The notes under the pieces were generated by a model. It was given only the letters and a program-made list of their open reading frames with translations, did not search any database and was not told where the DNA came from. A stretch of 64,000 nt of DNA from Tetramitus jugosus (taxonomy: Eukaryota > Heterolobosea > Eutetramitea > Acrasida > Vahlkampfiidae): NCBI GenBank assembly GCA_937625935.1, contig OW569344.1, positions 434,001-498,000 on the forward strand. Direction: 5' to 3'. Shown here one piece after another: positions 63,701-64,000 of this stretch. The translations under genes and the position numbers were made by a program. Numbering within the stretch: the first letter of the stretch is position 1; each line of letters begins with the position of its first letter.

Positions 63701-64000
63701 ATCTGCAAGAAGCAACCATTGAAATCGACTACACATTTGTCGAGAATGTGATCAATCTCGTTGATGAGTTAAGCGCAGAAGATACCAGCAGAGTTGACTC
63801 TGTTGTGGAGAGTGTGGTGGACAAAGATATTGTATCGGTAACCGATATGCTCAAGGTAGTTGTCGATAATAGTGCTGAGAGTCATCAAAAGTACTACTTC
63901 GAGGACTTTGAACTTCATCCTGTCAGAGTCAATCTAACATTCAAGTTTACACAACTCGGACAAGATGAAATGGACGAAGATTCTCAGTCTTTGAAGGGCA
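54799..64000 (+). CDS. VPS13: VPS13 bridge-like lipid transfer protein (5' part, runs off the window)
   Basis: One uninterrupted frame of 3067 codons from ATG to the window edge. The N-terminus MFEGIVSSVLVKVLGDYIEN is the chorein/Vps13_N signature, followed by LRNLFLKPTALDSF and LQVHINNVHVRYEDP of the extended chorein region. Repeating beta-groove segments run through the middle, interrupted by an acidic Asp/Glu insertion at about residues 1895-1920. The VAB/SHR-binding-type region starts near residue 2130 (FLIRNHSGFNIQMIRGG) with repeats such as PYWIMNHTEQPLLIRE and YMIVNKTEKDLVFRQ. VPS13 proteins form rod-like channels that move bulk lipids at organelle contact sites. The C-terminal APT1/ATG_C/PH part lies beyond the window. 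The absence of introns over more than 9 kb is notable. Confidence 0.95.
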   Translation, partial: MFEGIVSSVLVKVLGDYIENLDSNSLNIGILSGRVELRNLFLKPTALDSFDLPVSVVKGTVGLINAEIPWKSLGSSPVIARVSDVFLVVQPRKCNSWDPAIEAQRRAASQRGKISSYEAQVKEEEEKKKQLELATGGGGSSNDKKSDDGFVSRLTETVINNLQVHINNVHVRYEDPSDPDPANAVVFGVTLKSLSAVSCDENWVHQFIKKAGSEMRKKVELREFSVYMANYTNGKSPLAMLSTIPSSKAFQEIMLQMITQLKGSEMSKDMLVDHIDGTLKLVIQKDAEGLDLKKPKIYADLEVGEVNISLHQTQYRSLLRTLDYVSNYQKLERYRKWRPKIRPAQEPRPNEPEIDHYKVRQEWWSFALKAGKDQIDKQYFSWEQVQERKKQREDYIALHKKKKLDKASQQKKQNLEVDMDTKLLIFSRELAEAELKLMAENKKKIESKTEQKPKSSGGWFSSWMGGAKKDEEEEDDSAYTLTDEQRKFLHTTIGYDAQAKADRAKLPDEYENLKLKFRLRGGVIKLNDSEQTIVSADYHNLAADFTMREAAGNVIVSVGLESFNITDRYCQGTKYPSILSKRTSSRAVSSPDSDKLIDIRVETAPLHGQSDLEVGVVLGKTDVVINTTLVQKILSFFIIPATVNLQFVQQAAKKGLDSIQQQALTQLRVALEDKKVLDVSVQIRAPRFIIPKDCNDVTSEIIVIDLGKFHIKSDIDKEARKKRIKEQAVEEKDFYDRFDFELKDIQVLIVPNQDSMNSKEQMAKDPLLHNVTIGMQLAQCITSHPSYPSTKVTGKIPKIKLVMSPKKFDTVMFAMYKILDLVDNPTGTSSAKLAMGGTLRVKQIVSENKLADIKELVISEQFKEYDAELRQDGRLFFYDPNPLLKTNRRKPAACIPLTSHIVKLLDGADFQKEGVSPQDLVLRLPQPDGDEVYVVLTADESQKLEWKSKISNTLLSYATYDLVKSSVSTDVVVVDHSNKPNSNKLKLNLVLEEFSLLVNFADPTTKDSVVERPLACLDLQRLTVDITGRTFDQQIRITLKTLGIQYLPQQMDEVSRYILHSAGKEESGDIAELKLTMCSDDRSEYYSLNADTSIALHFATFKLFFDPLAISKFVLFGYSLADVMHNNSSKNFRMLTLSSGLPDIEKQIHENHSKTPERATIRIDSKMQEMGLILRDSGTTFASASMRDTSVSFRSGESGMFVSGDIGNLVAEDKSGDIIPDYSEILGLGRVGSSVMKFSFDQNKNLSSNLEYGKKLTIVMESVKVVYLNRFISKLQLYFADGPLMDALKEGGRRIKDITTDVVKKQTATTTAADMLGLDLTFETPVVKVPVSCSSRDHIHAELGRIRVFNILSRPTSTSLVEDIRIELHNMNMKTKLFGAIRPVVDSVNIDMSVKRIVFGEGDDTPNVDFDMTVSEVAMKLSHAQYQMIFRIIDQNVNDSITNIKPNPAPKALEPANENNEAKLTDLNIIQKLKSLVNVKFSHLNLTLFRGAGGVLEEEDPIARLNMYGLLVDVRAFEGRSVTKVKLHEVDAFDMRKDSLSHFKKFIDSTNQNTEFIEVDIETRSTTDADRLQVDVKMGDPRVVFEPQIVAEIQNFFTSMRPTDSEKTAALSLGAKDAQNEEKGDLRFRTNTWLGNDITISSDRKLYIDSNQSGEVILDGEGNTIKFVTNPNDTSRLVFIEKGMKLKLRNVVLLLPDNEHIDDLVELLDSSSSFTAPATLGVFRGHYNPLVTEVDVASETVASAVEVKKKQVQEIRVKLGHPCVVFPVDATSADTNLFVVKAELDLRMVFTENNRAIEVGIKDLMAFSESAVNHKVGSPIIEPINMNIKIIEDLKDHKRFVNASIKGVLRIRLAYQDVKMITQVVNAFKQTSELSAELSKGQMIVDHEKTDDSATDDMSGSDNEDEDDDDQFEEVEETPSTPVPVSASSEPFEETKPMDITGQFSLNKFDKHDPSNTATSDLSSSDDNVPVEEKEVETIQEFIVDPDQQVSILIVDDLKGYDIPLLNFVLSELTLKRASIEGAKMAFRVSFCLHASYYNMGLADWEPIIEPWRALVDFQRKASCNPSTPQKTIDQIYIKDIAKADSGEKEEPTGVPLNFNFTQSMIRSVITTSQLWKDEFSGKNVSKKVEPFLIRNHSGFNIQMIRGGYEPISLQPRKEQGFNFEKQNLDFGREEISIVFPDIQLYKKVVIDVRKSGLSRIIGKDGLLFGMVEVELMEGRKIITVRSGIKIKNYSTKTWLVGSGDLDTQSLLVFGEVKPGQDVGVPMNVVHSGTLCIRPKDGKKESPYWWSDAMPGFKFTELMLMENRSRPVECRQKSPKSDNVDAFCAVIRPVFTNPMTNELERATKDNKNNSHHLQRRNCIIEIRAPLCIENLLGCDMMISVREKEKLNSNESKSLHKSEHKLVKMGKKIHLYRASMRSHIFLKAFPANQGVWTSSTSPLIYLNPAAMSTSKERIPVASQWQILDEKRRPLKIHFDYSRSQGTAFREVMLYVPYWIMNHTEQPLLIRELHDISAGQEQTRADKSKATQSTSITPTKVDEDEKLSMEQYQKDLLMFSFLCDSPEEQAKQRIAIKVNDTQYSEFFRIEKVGVSGNLSLHSKSQRYSIGFHTSLCPGKFNRTKLVTFYSRYMIVNKTEKDLVFRQSNTKSAYCVKKNERVPFYWRELDILEPRLQFNIAESNLDWSAAFPLNTLDEMSIKLNGSSANTTGIAPPSGHILSVNITEKQGCILVTVKEPLEPPYLIDNELECDVVINQQNSTQYWSIPSSSKVAYAWDSLSGMQKLSFQFLNCPPKDLDINEVTQKPIFWQMQNAKDRSQSRRVKITVSAQGPTRVVRISDARSAETEEKDKKRDEEELTFFLDTKLSGVGLSLIDNYPREICYVSISDIRFRQSSSESNMYLEFRCLGVQIDNMLREAAFPVAFAPVNKHTYGEDTHDNTLSKPFLHFSMCKSLKESDDSINLFRYLSFNLQEATIEIDYTFVENVINLVDELSAEDTSRVDSVVESVVDKDIVSVTDMLKVVVDNSAESHQKYYFEDFELHPVRVNLTFKFTQLGQDEMDEDSQSLKG
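62351..62370 (+). repeat. Tandem 10-bp duplication inside VPS13
   Basis: The unit AAGAGCAGAC is present in two adjacent copies, giving EQTRADK-type residues within a hydrophilic loop at about residue 2518. The frame stays open because neighbouring sequence absorbs the length. It is likely a slippage product. Confidence 0.45.

Overview
The window looks like a compact nuclear genome segment from a heterolobosean amoeboflagellate, most likely a Naegleria species. That assignment is inferred from style and content, not from a database match. Genes are packed at about one per 1.8 kb on both strands. Most are single-exon. The introns are short (about 46-140 nt) with GTAAG/GTATG donors and YAG acceptors. 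5' leaders are rich in CAA/AAC, and acidic or Asn/Gln low-complexity tails are common. Eukaryote-only families dominate (MCM2, PARP, ESCRT, IFT57, DCAF1, VPS13, Elongin B). I see no rRNA, tRNA, transposon, CRISPR array or prokaryotic signal.

Layout. 1-8.6 kb: 3' end of a Gln-rich gene, then a minus-strand run of MCM2, a secreted PLC-like phosphodiesterase, an HMG-box protein, a SAGA Ada1/TADA1-like protein and a six-exon LSM5. 8.7-21.5 kb: glutaredoxin, an F-box/multi-TM protein, ribosomal uL23, an unknown protein, a BRCT-WGR-PARP, a VPS55/LEPROT protein, an EDEM-type mannosidase, a membrane-anchored glutaredoxin, a class IV aminotransferase-like protein and a TOG + PPP1R42-like LRR protein. 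21.5-35.6 kb: MORN/coiled-coil protein, JmjC protein with four Cys-rich modules, EF-hand protein, TPR/ARM protein, coiled-coil protein, Elongin B, CHMP1 and an ankyrin protein with a mitochondrial-like presequence. 35.8-52.2 kb: DCAF1, a PPR protein, an F-box/Ras-like fusion, a five-exon membrane protein, VPS25, a TRF4-type poly(A) polymerase, NDK, IFT57 and an unknown protein. 52.1-54.5 kb is a looser stretch with a frameshifted SET-domain relic, a small acidic ORF and a tiny two-exon membrane protein. 54.8 kb to the end is the intronless 5' part of VPS13.

The genes do not form an operon. Themes recur only by chance or loose association: endosome and lipid traffic (CHMP1, VPS25, VPS55, VPS13), chromatin and replication (MCM2, HMG, TADA1, PARP, JmjC), cullin-ligase parts (DCAF1, Elongin B) and cilium/centriole biology (IFT57, TOG-LRR). 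Several head-to-head pairs are only 110-260 bp apart and probably share promoters. Several tail-to-tail pairs are 14-100 bp apart. Genes recovered by manual splicing include LSM5, the full uL23, TADA1, the five-exon membrane protein, the EF-hand protein, IFT57 exon 1 and a 58-residue membrane protein.
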